Origin: Nissolia schottii
Lineage: Eukaryota > Streptophyta > Magnoliopsida > Fabales > Fabaceae
Length of the DNA: 64,000 bases
Assembly: GCA_003254905.1 (NCBI GenBank)
Contig: QANU01029220.1
Span: 62,001-126,000 of the forward strand
Reading direction: 5' to 3'
The notes beneath the pieces were generated by a model. The model saw only the letters and a list, made by a program, of their open reading frames with translations, did not search any database and was not told where the DNA came from. The translations under genes were made by a program, and so were the position numbers. Positions 25,681-38,638 of this stretch are shown here, one piece after another (position 1 is the first letter of the stretch; each line of letters opens with the position of its first letter).

Positions 25681-28600
25681 AGTACAAGAACAAGCCTTGG
25701 CCCTTGGAAAATGAACGCCAGTCACAATACCAGGGTCTTCTAGAGGATGCTCAACCAGCTACATATTATCTTCTCATGATGGCAAGGAAGGAGTTTGTTG
25801 CCATTCCTGCTGGTTCCTGGTATGCTTGTTTTGCTCAGGAATATATAAGGATTGTGTTTGAGTATTTTCCCGTGGGTCTAGCTTGTTTTTCCTTTCCTTA
25901 GGAATCTTTTTTTTTTTTTTTTTCCTTTTTATTGCACTTACCAGTCAAAGATGGTAGGCAGATGTGTTATATGGCATGGTATTTTTTATTTTATAAGGTA
26001 CAACTTAAACAAGGTTGCACAATATAAGCAATTGACTTTGGAGGAAGCAGAAGAGAAAATGACGAACAGAAAGAAAACTGCAGATGGATGATGGAAGCAG
26101 CAAATAATGGACCTGCTGCACTTTGGCGAACGCGGGAGACTTGATCAGAAGGAAAGCAGTCTGAGTGGAGGAAAAAGCCGTAAAAAGCCAAGTGATGAGG
26201 ACGAAGGTCATGTGATGTCTCAGATAAAGGGGAAGAGGAGGCAACAAGGAAGAATAGACCTAGACTTAATAAAAGAGGCAGCGATGATGATGAACAAGGT
26301 CCAAGGGAAGGAGACCTTGATCAGGATGACGATGATATTGAGAAGGGTAAGTGAATATTCTCTGATGAAAATGGCTGTGAACGCTGTTATTTTACTTCTG
26401 GTTAGTTTTATGCAGTGATAGGAAGCAATTAGTTTAGTTTACTTTTACATACCATGTCCCCTTTATGTGGAGTCCTATAAAAGTCCATCATTTTGAGTGT
26501 ATCCATTGATTGCTTCATTGTTTTTATGTGTATGCCTGGTGGAGGATATAGCTTAGACAGTCCATCATGGTTTTGTTTTCGGCATTTTATTTTGGCCTTA
26601 AATGGAGCTGATAGTTAAACTAGGGAAAGAGAACATGAGAAGCTTATCAATACCAATGTGGGTGTAATTGTTAATTTTATTAGTAAGCATGACTACTGAC
26701 CTGGTGGTCTGTGGAAGTGTATTTTCTCATTGGCATTCTTTGCTAGAGTGGTCGCATTCAGTTCAATCAAAGGCATTAATGGAATTGTTTTTCTTCATTA
26801 GTTTATAATCTTGTAAAATCTTGGGCAACTCCTCATCAGGTATATGCGTGTTGTTTCTGCTAATTATACTTATCCCTTAGGTGATGATTGCGAGCACGAA
26901 GAGATTTTCACTGATGATGATGAAGCTGTTTGCAATGATCCGGAGGAAAGGGAGCATTTGGCTCCTGAAATTCCCACTCCTCCTGAAATCAAGCAGGTTA
27001 GTTCCTTGATTCATAAACACATTTTTGATTTAGAAGTTGGATGTTCTACTGATGATCTTTGTCATCATTATTGCCATTTATGTGCTGCTGCAATGTAGCT
27101 ACTTTTAAAATCGGTGTTGAGATATATTTTGTGTGGATTTATTTAGGATTAAAATTGATTTTGATTGTAGCTACTGCTTTTGTGCTCTTTTCTTTGTCTG
27201 CATAGAGTATATTCACAGTGGATACAATGATTCTTTGTAATGATAGAAGAAAGTTAGCACAAATTCAGAAAATATTTTTCTTGGTGAAAAGAACTTAAAA
27301 AAGATAAATCGTTCAAACAACCATTTGATAAGGAAATTCATCTGAAAACAGGCATTAGAATGTCAGGATTTTGCTGAAAGGGGGGCAGGGGGTTGAGGTT
27401 TTTACTGCATTTTCATTTCATGAGTGCCTTGGTTTCCTATTAACATTGTTGCATGCTATATCATTTCAGCCTTTTCTGTTGTTCTTATTAGGTTCTATGT
27501 TGTTTTGCTCTTTTTTGGTTTTAGCTAAATGACTTTCCAGCCCAGTTTTAGGAACTAACCCTCTTGACATGCATCGGTGATGGATCATATATTGTATTGA
27601 ACTTTTAACTGTTATATAAAAAAGTACTGGTAAGAGAATTTCAGTTTTGATTTTTGTAGTAGTGAGGATAGACCTTCCTTGTTGAGTTTTCTATAAATGT
27701 AATTTTAGGATGATGACGACGAGGATGAAGATAGTGAAGAGGGGGGAGGACTGAGTAAATCTGGGAAAGAGCTGAAGATGCTGCTTGGACAAGCCGGTGG
27801 TATGAATGAATCTGATGCCAAGGATGATGATGAAGATGTATGGATTTTCTTCCTTATTTTATTGTTTTTCCACTTCTCCATCAATTTATTTGTTTAGGTA
27901 GATGCACCTATAATTGTTATGTTGTTCTTTGTGCCACTAATAACGTGAAAGATAAATATAGCTCAGTGCAAACTGCAACCTCTTTTGATGAGGTATAGAT
28001 TGCTTTTACATTTGCAATGAACTTTTGACTTCTCTAAGCGGAGGGAAAGGGGCTGATTCAATTGATTGGGTTTCATTTTAATTGTACAAAATCTTGGGTA
28101 TGTTAACATGGTTGAACTAGACTCGAGCATTTTTTCATCCATTAATTGGTCAGCTTGTTTTGTCTAGATGGATGATGAGGTTGGCATTCCTCCTGTGACT
28201 GCTCCAAAGCAGAAGCAGAAGCAGAAGCATGCACCTAAGGAAGAGCCTGTTGACAACCGTCCTTCAAAACCTGCAGCAGCAGGAACTGCTTGGGGAACTC
28301 CATCTTCTTCAAAGTCTTCAAAGGGCAAGAGGAAGTTAAATGAGGAGCCAAAAGCATCTAATGGTGCACCACCAAAGAAGGCAAAAACAGAAAATGTATG
28401 TCATTGCTTTTTTGAGCTTGCTTCATTATTAAGGCCCTTTATTGTATTAGTTTATTTCTATCCTCAAGCAAAAAGCTTTTAAGTCGTGATCAATCACTTG
28501 TTGCCACATCTTTCAAAGAGTTTGGCTATAGTAGTATAGCAATCACTCATAAGAAATCAAATGGTGTTGCATCACATTATGCAATGATAGGTTTTATTTA

Positions 28601-29480
28601 TTTATTTTAAAATGAACATACTACTTTACCTTTACATAAAAGTTAGCTGCTTGAATTGGTTCTTGAAAATGCAGAACTCATCAATTAAGTTAGCCTTAGG
28701 TTGTTTTGATGCATATATACGGGATAAAACTCTTGAAAGCTCTTATTTTCAAAGACTCAACTTTAATTTTAAAGCTCTTTATATGGGTTTTCCTACAGTG
28801 TAACCGAAAATCTTCATTCTCCCTGTTCCATTGAAATAGCAACCGAAATCGTCTGTCAAAGATGAAAATGGGTCTTCACCTACAAATAATGCTTCCCCAA
28901 CGAGTACATCACCAGCACCATCATCAAAAGCAGGGTCTTCCACCACCACATCTGGACCCGTGACTGAAGAAGAAATCAGGGCTGTTTTAATGCAAGAGAC
29001 TCCGGTGACACCACAAGGTCTTGTAGCCAAATTTAAAGGAAGACTAAGATCTAAAGACGTAAACGCTTCAAAATATTTTGGTTTACCATCTGAAGCCGCT
29101 TTTGTTTGCTTAGCCATTCTTATATAACCAAAGTGTGTATACTATATCCCTCTATCATGAAATGTTCTGTTATCATAAATTGAAGCCTTTTAGTCAAATT
29201 CATATCTATAAAAGGCATAGAAGTTGTTTCTCACATTAGGTAGGGTCTACACTATGTTGTTTGTAAGAATGAGAAGAATGTTCGTTCCACCTTGATGCCA
29301 CCAAAGGAGTGATGAAATTTAAAGATAGTGTTTTTGTTTATTCTCGACGAAGGTTGAACAATGAATATACCACCTTGTGCTTCTTTTTCATGTGCAGGAT
29401 AGGGAAGCTTTCAAAAGATATCGTGAAGAGAATCTCGAAGATACAGAAGACATCTAGTTATGTTATCTTAAAGAGATAGG
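25681..29480 (+). pseudogene. TFIIF alpha subunit (RAP74) pseudogene, 5'-truncated
   Basis: Exon-like pieces in order match plant TFIIF alpha, a general RNA polymerase II initiation factor. At 25684-25818 KYKNKPWPLENE...GLLEDAQPATYYLLMM...EFVAIPAGSW; at 25998-26100 YNLNKVAQYKQLTLEEAEEK; about 26880-26996 the acidic CEHEEIFTDDDEAVCNDPEE; about 27709-27838 GLSKSGKELKMLLGQAGG; 28168-28395 the basic KGKRKLNEEPKAS segment; 28840-29057 GPVTEEEIRAVLM...LVAKFKGRLRSKD; 29399-29478 KRISKIQKTSSYVILKR. The N-terminal third is absent. A TGA follows TADG at 26089-26091 (where the family has a longer GY..WM stretch), the next part is frameshifted, and the last exon is read in two frames with a shift near 29410. 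Introns are kept, so it arose by DNA duplication, not retroposition. It is unlikely to make a working factor. Confidence 0.87.
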
Positions 29481-29534
29481 TGACAGTGTATTACTGTTTG
29501 ATTGGCCGTGTTTGGACCATCGAGCAAGAAACAT

Positions 29535-29999
29535 GAGAGAGCAACGATATTTCAATGTAACCAAGGGAGAGCAGAGGGACTTTTCATTACATAATAACAA
29601 TAGATATAAAACGAGGTAAGAGTAAATACAAGAAAAAGTACCATGCATATCAATATTAATTAGGATTTTTTTATGCATTCATTCACACTTCAATTGAATG
29701 ATGAGCAAACCATTACTTATAAACCATCACATCTCTAAGAAAATCATCCACGCTTTGTTAATGGACATTTTCTTGAAATAGATTGTAATAGGAAACAGGA
29801 GAGCAACAATATTTCAATGTAACCAAGGGAGAGAGCACAGCGACTTTTCATCAATTAGGCCAATAGATGTGTTGCATTACATATATAATAACAATAGACA
29901 TAAAATGAGGTAAGAGTAAATACAAGAAAAGTACCATACATATCAATATCAATTTTTAGGATATTGTATGTATTCACTTCAATTGAATGATGAGCAAAC
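29535..29999. repeat. Duplicated peroxidase 3' end (two diverged direct copies)
   Basis: Positions about 29535-29710 and 29799-29999 are direct near-copies: both run from GAGAGCAAC-ATATTTCAATG through GAGGTAAGAGTAAATACAAG to CTTCAATTGAATGATGAGC. The right copy carries the last codons and stop of the peroxidase at 29979 (minus strand). The left copy carries the same antisense codons, so it is a duplicated 3' end without a gene body. Copies differ by several indels. Confidence 0.8.
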
Positions 30000-32900
30000 G
30001 CGCCTAATCTCTCCAAGGAAACCTGTCTTGACCCCAATTTGGCCCATCTTCACAATCGAATCAACAAAATCAGCTTCAAAAGAAGGACCAAAGAATGGAT
30101 TGAGGGGACTAAAGTAGGAATCAATAACACCCTTAGTGAATATGTCATCATTGAGTCTTGCATCAGATTCAAGCACAGCAAGGCCTTCCCTTATGTTCTT
30201 CAAGATGTGTTTGTCAAATTTGAGCTCACTACCTTCATCCATGGCTAGGCGGGCGCTAACGTCGCCATTCTGAGGGCACCTTTGCTTCAGCGTTGGGAGG
30301 AAGTTTGGGCTGATTGCTGGGTCTGATCCAACACCACCTCCTGGGAAGAAGTTGTACAGTCTTTTGGTCATGAAGAAGCAGGCTGTGGTTCCAATTGTAT
30401 GCGCAGCTGAAATTTTTTGTATAAGAATGGACCGTTACTATTATGATGACAAATTAAAAATATTCAACATGTTGCTTAAGGTGGTGCGGGCTTTGGCCCC
30501 TTGTGGTCTTGAGTTCTAATTCTAGAGAGAGAAAAAAAAGTTCACGCTATGAGATTCTTACGCTCGTTAAGGACTTATAGTCGGATCAAATTTGATTAAT
30601 CAAATTTTTGATAATAAAACCCAAATGCTAATAATTTTATCTTTTATATTTAGGTACACTTAAAAAAATTAACAAGATTCATAAATATAAGGATATGTTA
30701 AATAAAGTTAATGAAATTCACCTTTTTTTTTTTTATTTATAACTGTATACGAATATAAAATATTAAAATTGTGTCCCTATAAAATTTATATGCAATTCGA
30801 ACAGTGAACTGCAATGATGTCACCTTTTGGGTTTACAACAATGTCTAAATAAAAGTTAGGGGGCTATTTCATATATCACTCAATTGAGAAAAATTCTATA
30901 TGGTGAGAAAGGAAAAGCTGCAGTATAGCATAATTTTTATTTTTTAAGATTATGCTAACAAGGTCATTTTATGATACTTGTTAAGGACTAAATAAGGAGA
31001 AATAATTAATTATACAAAAAGTTAAAAAAATTAAGAAAAATATTTGATATATAAAAAGTTCAACTTAATTCCATTATTTTAAAAAAATTAATATCTACTT
31101 GTTAGTATACCCTTTATTTCATTTCGCCACTACTCCACCTGCTTGTTACGTACAAGCTTATATTAGTCCCTATTATGAACATTATTGATCAACTAGTCAC
31201 TTTACTCTCGCAGAAATCCAGTAAATGGGTTGTCCTCAGTTTTTATCATAAAAATGAAAATAAGTGAAGCATATATCTCCATCAATATGGGATACAACTG
31301 TGGCGCCGCGTGCATGTGCACCATTTGTAATCAAGTTACTGCTATCCGACAATTTTCGTTAGGTTTGATACGAAACTTTAAGCTGTCAAAGTCTTGAGAA
31401 TTAGGTGAAAGAAAAAGAAGGAAAAAAACAAACCAATAGAAATGAAAGTTACTTTTCTACACCACAAGATATTGATATCTACTTGTTACTGTTAGTAAAC
31501 CCTTTCTATATCGAATAAATGATATGGCAACAATTCAGACTCTAGACTATGATTAATACCGCTGGCATGACAATGGGATAGAAAATTTTTACATTTTTTT
31601 TGTCTTGTTAAAACAAAAATAGAGGGGATAAAAAAAATTGTATAAGAAAACACAAAATCAAGGTACGAAGGGATGAGAATTTTTTAATTTCTGTCTTATC
31701 TCTGGTACCAAACGCAATTCTATGTACTAAAATCCCTCCTTTCGTTTAATCACGAGTATTAGGTTAGGAGCAGACTCATTAAACTAAGAGTAGTAGATGT
31801 TGTGTCAACATTTCTTGAGTCCGCAAAAAATGCCATAATCTGATAAAGAGATTTTGTTGACATATGACAACATATATATCATGTTATACTCTATCAATTC
31901 TCTGGACTCCGCAATCAATTTTCCCAAATCAGATACAAAACTTCTTCCACTAATATTGCTTTCCTTGACATGTTCACGTTAGCAGGATTGTGACAGTTAA
32001 TACTATGCCTAGATTTATTATATCTTTTATGTTTGGTAATTTGGTCCATGTCTTTCATTTTATTATCAGGATTTTAATTTTTAGGTAAAAACGCTTAAAA
32101 TTGATTCTAAAATTCTAAAATAGAAAATTTATATATTTGGTTTTGAGATATAAATACCAAAAATTAATTCTAAAATTCTAGAAGTAAAAAAATGTTTAAT
32201 TTTAATAATTGTCTGGAATAATTTTAAGTATTCTCACCTAAACTGTAACCTATTACATGGCTAGAATCGATTTTATATACTCTCATCTGAAAATCAAACA
32301 ACATTTTTCTTTCCTTTGGCAAGTTCATGTTACTTTACCTCTTCAACAACCACGAGTCACCTACTATGCATGACAAGGATCGATGCATTTGTTTGTTAAT
32401 TTGTGTGTAAGAGAGAGAGAAAGTGAGAGTACCACTGAGAACGACAAGGTCTTTGTCTGTGAGACCCTTGTTCAGAAACTTAGTCTTGAGTGTCTGAATT
32501 GAATCACTAACATCAGGCATCTCATCAGCAAGCGAAATGTTTGAAACCAACCCATCTCTCCTCCCAGTTGGAACTTGGTATCTTGGTCCATTTGCCTTAA
32601 CATGTATGTATATAGAATTAATATCATTTAATAGTAACAATTTTGAATCAAACATGGTGTAACAACATATAATGTTTAATTTTTATAAGTACCAATCCCT
32701 TTAATTGGTTCGAAGCTCTAAAAGTAATATATAAATATACTTTTAGTAAAGGTCAGAATTAATTTTAGGTGTAAAAAAACAAACACATCCAAAAACCTCT
32801 AATAAAAGAAACACATATTCTCTGGAATAAAGTGTAATTGGTGAGAAAATCCATTCCCCTAATCAAAATAGTAAAGTTAAAGGAGTACAAACCATGAGAA

Positions 32901-33403
32901 TGGCGTCCCTGGCTGCCAATGCCACAATGTCAGCACAAGAAACAACGCCTGGGCAAGAAGATTCCAGTTGCGCCTTGGCTCTTTCTATCACATCAAAACC
33001 TTTGAGCCCTTGATGCCCAAACGCATGTCTCTCCGACCGAGGGCCATTATCAATTAGAATCGAACCATCACATCCCTGAATTGAAATGAAAAAAGCGTAA
33101 CAATCCATATCACAAGAGATATATAAACACAATTAATTGCTACATAAACATTATGATTTATGATTATATATAAATATATGTATATAGAGAGACCTCAACG
33201 AAGCAGTCATGAAAGTGAAGCCTGAGCAAGGCAGCAGCCATTGTGGGGTCAGAGGCAACAACGTCTCTAACAATGGCTTGGACAGTTGTCTCAACTTGAG
33301 GACATGTGTTGCTGTAGAAACCCACTTCAACAAACTGCCCCTCACTACACTTCCCCACTAACAGTACTATTGTTATTGTTATTGATAATATTAAGAGACC
33401 CAT
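29979..33403 (-). CDS. Class III secretory peroxidase
   Basis: A haem enzyme of the cell wall or vacuole that oxidises phenolics with hydrogen peroxide. Four exons with the usual class III layout, 33403-33194, 33075-32893, 32595-32433 and 30406-29979, give 327 residues. A signal peptide spans about 1-23 ([20 protein letters not shown]). Catalytic Arg61 and His65 lie in RLHFHDCF, the calcium-site segment GCDGSIL follows, and the proximal haem ligand is His188 in AAHTIG. Eight structural cysteines are visible (34, 67, 72, the pair in [10 protein letters not shown], and those in TTACFF, KQRCPQ and RRVCSS). I start at 33403 because an upstream ATG at 33469 only adds a non-secretory extension. The last intron (30407-32432) is unusually long. 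The substrate cannot be told from sequence. Confidence 0.94.
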
Positions 33404-33583
33404 CACTTCCAACTCCAAGTGCAATGGTGGTATATGATGATAAGCTAGCACAGCACAGCCAGAGCACACAAATCAATACGCATATATACAAAGTATTGGT
33501 GAATTTAATTGCGGGAAGACAAATAATACCGTTGGGGGATTAATTGAAGAAATGTTGAGCGGCTGGGACTGGCTAGAATGCAT

Positions 33584-33592
33584 TATATAGAC
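33584..33592 (-). promoter_or_regulatory. Probable TATA box of the peroxidase gene
   Basis: On the minus strand the sequence CTATATAAT lies about 180 bases upstream of the peroxidase ATG at 33403, a plausible position given a leader of about 150 bases. Confidence 0.55.
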
Positions 33593-35177
33593 AGACAGTT
33601 GTGTAGTATTGGCATGTCATACTAAATATACCTCAAATAGGGTAAATGACATTTTGATTTATATATGAAAAGACATATTACAATGTCATTAATTAGGAGA
33701 ATAGATTTTTTTATGTGTAATTTTTATGTGACAAAATCATGTGTAATTTAATTAAATTAATTTAAAATTAAATTAATTTTCAACCAAACTATATATATAT
33801 ATATATTTAATGGCTGTTAAGACGTCTTATATCACGTCTCCGTAGGCATGGAGGTAATCCTCTTTCCACTCCCATTTAATTAATTAGCATGTATTAAAAA
33901 TATTCATCTATGTAATTGTGGGAGTAAAGTTTTCTCCCCCAGACCGGGCCCCATTGCAAGTATTATCTATAAATATATGTGGATATGAATAAAATTATCA
34001 TCTCTAATTTCATTAACTTTATGGTGGCGTGTGCAAATAAATTATAATAGATTTGTGTGTACAAGCTGACTGTCAACTACAAGTGCAATTAATGGTCTAT
34101 CTTGTCACCTTTTTTCCATTTTATCCCCCTTCCCGCTATTAGTCAACCTTACTTGGCTTTCATTACTCTTAACTTATCAGGGACTGCTGCATGCGCCAGC
34201 TGCACGCACTTCAACTTCTATGGTAAATACAATGCCCAGCAATTTGTAAATTTCCTTTCAGTTCGTTTGGTGGATAAGCCAAGTTATTCTAATTTGATAT
34301 CGACAATGTAAAAGGGAGAATTTACTATAGGGTCATCTGAGCAGCCAATCCAACGTCAATATAGATCAAGTCTTGGACTCAGTCGATTCCATATTTTCTT
34401 GTGTACAAGTTTTTTCCCTTTCATTTCCCTCTTTAAGCTTTTTGCCCCTTTTCCACAAAATTAGCATTTTATGCGTTGGTACAGAAGAAGATTACATACA
34501 ATAAACGGATAAATTCTAATTAAAGCGTGCAGAATATCAATTTTGGTAACCAATTAATTGCGAATTTGGACTTTAAGACGGTGCGATTTAATGTATGATT
34601 AATTTTGGAGCATTGGGGTATTTAGTCTAAAGTAGTGTTAAAAGAGTCATAGTATTTATTAACGCAGTGGATTTGCCATTAACGTAAAGAGGATGGAATC
34701 ATATATTGATGATACCATAGTTGGCAGATTATTCCTTCTCAAGGGATTTGCTCAAATGTCGTTGGACCCATGCTATTATGATAATTTAGTTCGATAATTC
34801 TTATTTCTTATACAGTTATACTAAAAAATGTGAGGTTTCATAGTGTTACTTATGCATGTTGTTGCTCCTCGGTGGACTCTTCTTCTTAAAGCTGAGGTGT
34901 CCTTGCTCTGTTACACCCAAACACCATTATTACATGGCCAAGCTAGCCACTTCCATCACCACGGCAAGCCTCATATATGGTAATCCTTAATGAATGCATA
35001 TATGCAATTGTAGAAAAGCCAAACCACGAGAGAATCAGGATACTGATGCAAAAGCAGCGTGCTTCTCTGTAATTACCCACAATACACTTCCTTAATCTAG
35101 TAACGGAGAAACCTTCATTTTCATAGTTGAAAGGAAAAACTAAATCTATGCTAATCATGTGTATACACACACACAAA
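33593..35177. other. AT-rich intergenic DNA
   Basis: Upstream of the peroxidase. A TA run lies at about 33790-33808. No gene, RNA or complete transposon is recognised. Confidence 0.55.
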
Positions 35178-36313
35178 GAGGGAGTTAATATCCTATATAA
35201 TCTCTGGATTTTTTATATTTCACAATTTGTTCCCTAAACTTTTAATTAAGAAATGTTAATTCTTAAAATTTATAAATGTTAGAATCGTTGATCTCTCTCT
35301 TCACCAAACTCTTAACGACGATTGAGATGTCGGTTAACAACATCTTCTCTCTTATCTTTCCTACTTGACTCAAAACGTCGTTTTAAAGGTTTTAAGGACT
35401 AATTTAGCCAAAAAAATCTAGAGACTAACTTGGCTAAAAATAAATCAAGGTTAGTCCTTGCACCCCATCACCACTACTTCCTCCACCTTATTAACCTTTA
35501 GCTCACAACAACCACCATCCACACCCTCATTCCCACCACCACATCCACCTCCACCACCACCACCACCACTATAACACCCCCGTTCTCACCTCTACCACTA
35601 CAACACCCCCATTCCCACCACCACTAGAGCAGCCATCATTTCCACCACCACTACCACACACCATTCTAGCCATCATCAACCTCATGGTGGTGCGGTGGTG
35701 GTGAGAATGGGGGAGTGTTGTGGTCAATGGCGGAAGATGACATAAAAGTTAGAGGGGGCAACATATTAAGGATATTGTAGGCAATGCTTTTTAAGTGTTG
35801 CCTTTGAAATAAAAATTGTAACTTTAACCAGCACTTTGTAAGCAATGCCTTAGAAAAATTGTGTTTTATGTATATAAGATCTAAGTTTTTTTTCTTAGGA
35901 AGGGGGGGGTGGGGAGTAGCTGCCCAGCCTCTACTAAGTTCCGCCACTAGGTGTAGTGGTGGAGGTGGGGTGTGTGTGTGGTGGTGGTGGTAGTGGGAAT
36001 GGGGGTGTAGTGGTGGTGGCGGCAACTTGAAGGTAGGGATGGTGGTGGGCTCAAAGTCAAAGGAGGAGGAAGGGGTGGTGGTGGAGGTGCAAGGACTAGG
36101 TTGATCTCAAGACTTTTTTGGTCAGGTTGGTCCCTAAACCATTAAAATGACGTCACTTTGTGGCTGATTAAGAGAGAGAAGAGAGAAAATGACATTAACT
36201 GACACATCAGTAGTTGTTAGGGGTCTAGTGAACAGAGAGACCAAAGTTTAGAAATCAAGTAGGGCAAACGTGTAAAGTTTAAGAATCAAATAAGATATTA
36301 ATTCTCCTCCCTT
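35178..36313. mobile_element. Foldback element with long imperfect terminal inverted repeats
   Basis: The left arm (about 35178-35490) and right arm (about 36070-36313) are inverted copies. The left starts GGAGTTAATATC, the right ends GATATTAATTCTCC. Further matched phrases are TTGTTCCCTAAAC against GTTTAGAAATCAAG, TCTCTTCACCAAACTC, GATGTCGGTTAACA, AAAACGTCGTTTTAAAGGTTT, and GTTAGTCCTTGCACC against GGTGCAAGGACTAGG. The inner parts are CCA-rich on the left (35479-35675) and TGG-rich on the right (35935-36090), also mirrored. No transposase frame. Long arms with this composition fit a non-autonomous MULE or foldback element. Exact target-site duplication not determined. Confidence 0.75.
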
Positions 36314-37140
36314 CCCCCTCTCTCTCTATATATATATTTGACAAAAAAAAATTATTAAAATATCCTTAAAATAATTCTTGAAATGCTGAATATCCTAAGA
36401 TAAACGAGAATGTTCACAAACATGCATAGTGTTCCAGTTCAAAATATATGAATAATATTATGTTTTAAAATATTATTTTAATATGATTAAAAAGTCAATA
36501 ATAATTTTAAATAAATGCTTTTACATATCGATGTTTATTATTTATTATTTAATTCATATCTTTCATAAATTTCGTGATCACTATTAGTTGCTATTATGTT
36601 TAAACCAACAATTTGTCTTTAAGTGTTTCATATTATAACAATTGATTTTTATATCTTCAATAAAATAAAATAAATTTAACATTTTTAAAAACCTTATTGT
36701 ATGAATTCCAAGCACACTGTTTTTAAAGAATAAAAATTAAATAAAAATAATTTAATTAACTATTTAACTATTAATTTTAGAATTGATTTAAGTTATTTAA
36801 AAAATGAAAACAATTCATTTAGTATAGTAAAATAATATTTAACTGAGAACAATACCCCCATTGAATTATAATTTATGGGCACTTTATTCTTTTAAGTTTT
36901 AAAAACACGTAAATTAACCTATTAATGTTTTATAATAATGTAAATCAACTATTTTTTTCTTGATGAAAATGATGATAACTTGGTCATCTAATAATCAATT
37001 TGTACTGTTGTAAAATGTTAGGAAGTGAATTAACACGTTTTTTAAGGGTTGATTGGGGGAATCTATAGATGCTATTAGGGGGGGGGGTTGTTTTGGGTTG
37101 CTATGTTTGTGGGAAAAAGATTTCCTAATTGAAGTTTGAA
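36314..37140. other. AT-rich intergenic DNA
   Basis: A stretch with no supported gene. It starts with a CT microsatellite-like patch at about 36305-36335 and ends near a run of G (37078-37087). Confidence 0.55.
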
Positions 37141-37402
37141 TTACTTGCATGGTTTATGCAAGTGGGTATAATTCCAAATGATGAATTAAAATGTGCTGTG
37201 TAATAATGTTGAGGAATCTACATCTCAGCTGTTCTTTTGTTGTAAGTTTGCACAAAGCCTATGGGCAGTGTGGACCAAAATGTGGAACATTAGCTGGGTT
37301 GGGCCTTGTAACGCAAAGGAATTCTATGAGGCTTGCCTCCAATCCCGGGCGAGAAGAACTGATAAGAAAGGATGGATGAATAATTTAAATTTAACTTTTT
37401 AG
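37141..37402 (+). pseudogene. LINE zinc-binding (zf-RVT) domain scrap
   Basis: Frame 37193 reads LCNNVEESTSQLFFCCKFAQ then SLWAVWTKMWNISWVGPC. The pattern Cys-x-x-Cys...Glu-(S/T)...HLFF-x-Cys...A...W is the reverse transcriptase zinc-binding domain at the 3' end of plant LINEs; here His is replaced by Gln before LFF. The preceding bases give GIIPNDELKC in another frame, so the first cysteine pair is split by a small deletion. It ends soon after, at a stop near 37402. It could be from the same family as the 7758-9441 element but is an independent scrap. Confidence 0.75.
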
Positions 37403-38638
37403 ATGTTTAATCAAATTTAACTTTTGTACAGGCTTTTAAATGTTATTCGATAAAGTTTGAACTTGAAGTTTGAACCTGTCGAAGTTAGTAGATATAGATA
37501 ATGAAAGATCAAGAGCAATAAAAGGATTTGATTGGTGAAATTTGACACCTAAATTGTAACTCATTCTCCGAAAGCTAACCCTTATGGATTAGTTCAAAGT
37601 GTGGTGAAATATTATGTTGCTTCGCAATCAAGCGAGCTTAGTCGGATTCTAATTTTTTTACAAAGTGATGCCTTCTCAAAATTCGGTTGGCAAGGACCAA
37701 ACTTGCTGTGAGCTCTCCTTCTTTATCACCCAGTGCCTTGTGACAGGGTCTAGCTTGCAATGCTATCATCGTTTTCAGGTTGCTAGATTCAATATCGTTT
37801 CTTATCAAATTGCACTACCTTCTTCACCAAATTCTCAAAGGTTTCTTGTGGTCTTTCTTATAGCAATTGACCATCAAGATCAAGTTCAACAGCAGCTAGT
37901 GTTTTTTTTTTTTTTTTTTNTTTTTTTTTTTTTTTTGCAAAGTCAACTGCAAGTCATGCCCTTCCACTGAAACATATGAGACTCAAACAATCACCTTTCG
38001 CAATATTGTGATTTACAATGATTCAGATAATTTAACTAATGGATAAAAAGAATAAACTAGTTTGATGTTCCTTTTCAATGAAAGTGAAAAACACATGGCC
38101 AAAACATTTTTTCTGTTCTTTTTTTTATATAATCCTTAGATGGCTCAACCACCAAACAAGTGGAGAGCAACAAAAAACTAACACTACTACATGCACACCC
38201 TAATCCTAACCACCGTAGTGTCACTGTTGTATTAAATATGAGAAGGTCCACAACCAAACTCTCCAACCACACAAGTCACTCACTTTTGCCCACTCACCCA
38301 CTACGTTCGCGTCCATACACGCGGCGACAGTGTAACAGTTCACGCTCTGAAGTAATTTGCGAAAATAGGATTCAAATGCCATAACTCCTTCACAAAACCA
38401 CCACCATTCTCTAGCAATATCTGCACGAAATTCACAAAAACTATCACCGAACGAACGATGACAAAGCACTCGGCATCAAGCAAACTGGTAAGCACTCGAA
38501 GATGAACGCCTATATTTATGTTTCAGATTCGAAACTACAATTTTTTAGAGTTTTTGCCATTAATTGCAAGCTTTTAAACTTTCCTTACTTTTCAAACAAT
38601 GTATGTAATTTCATTCTGAAACAACAAACCGATTTTGG
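37403..38638. other. Intergenic DNA with poly-T tract and one ambiguous base
   Basis: No gene is recognised. Positions 37902-37936 are a T homopolymer interrupted by N at 37920, a likely assembly or read-quality break; true tract length is uncertain. On the minus strand it could be the poly-A tail of a retroposed copy, but I see no matching body. Confidence 0.55.

Noticed and set aside
30470..30600. Second SINE candidate (phrase GGTCTTGAGTTCTAATTC) in the peroxidase intron
   Set aside because: The B-box-like part is weak and no clear A box is found at the right distance.
35666..36025. Pro/His-rich open frame on the minus strand
   Set aside because: It is only the translation of the CCA/TGG repeats within the foldback element.
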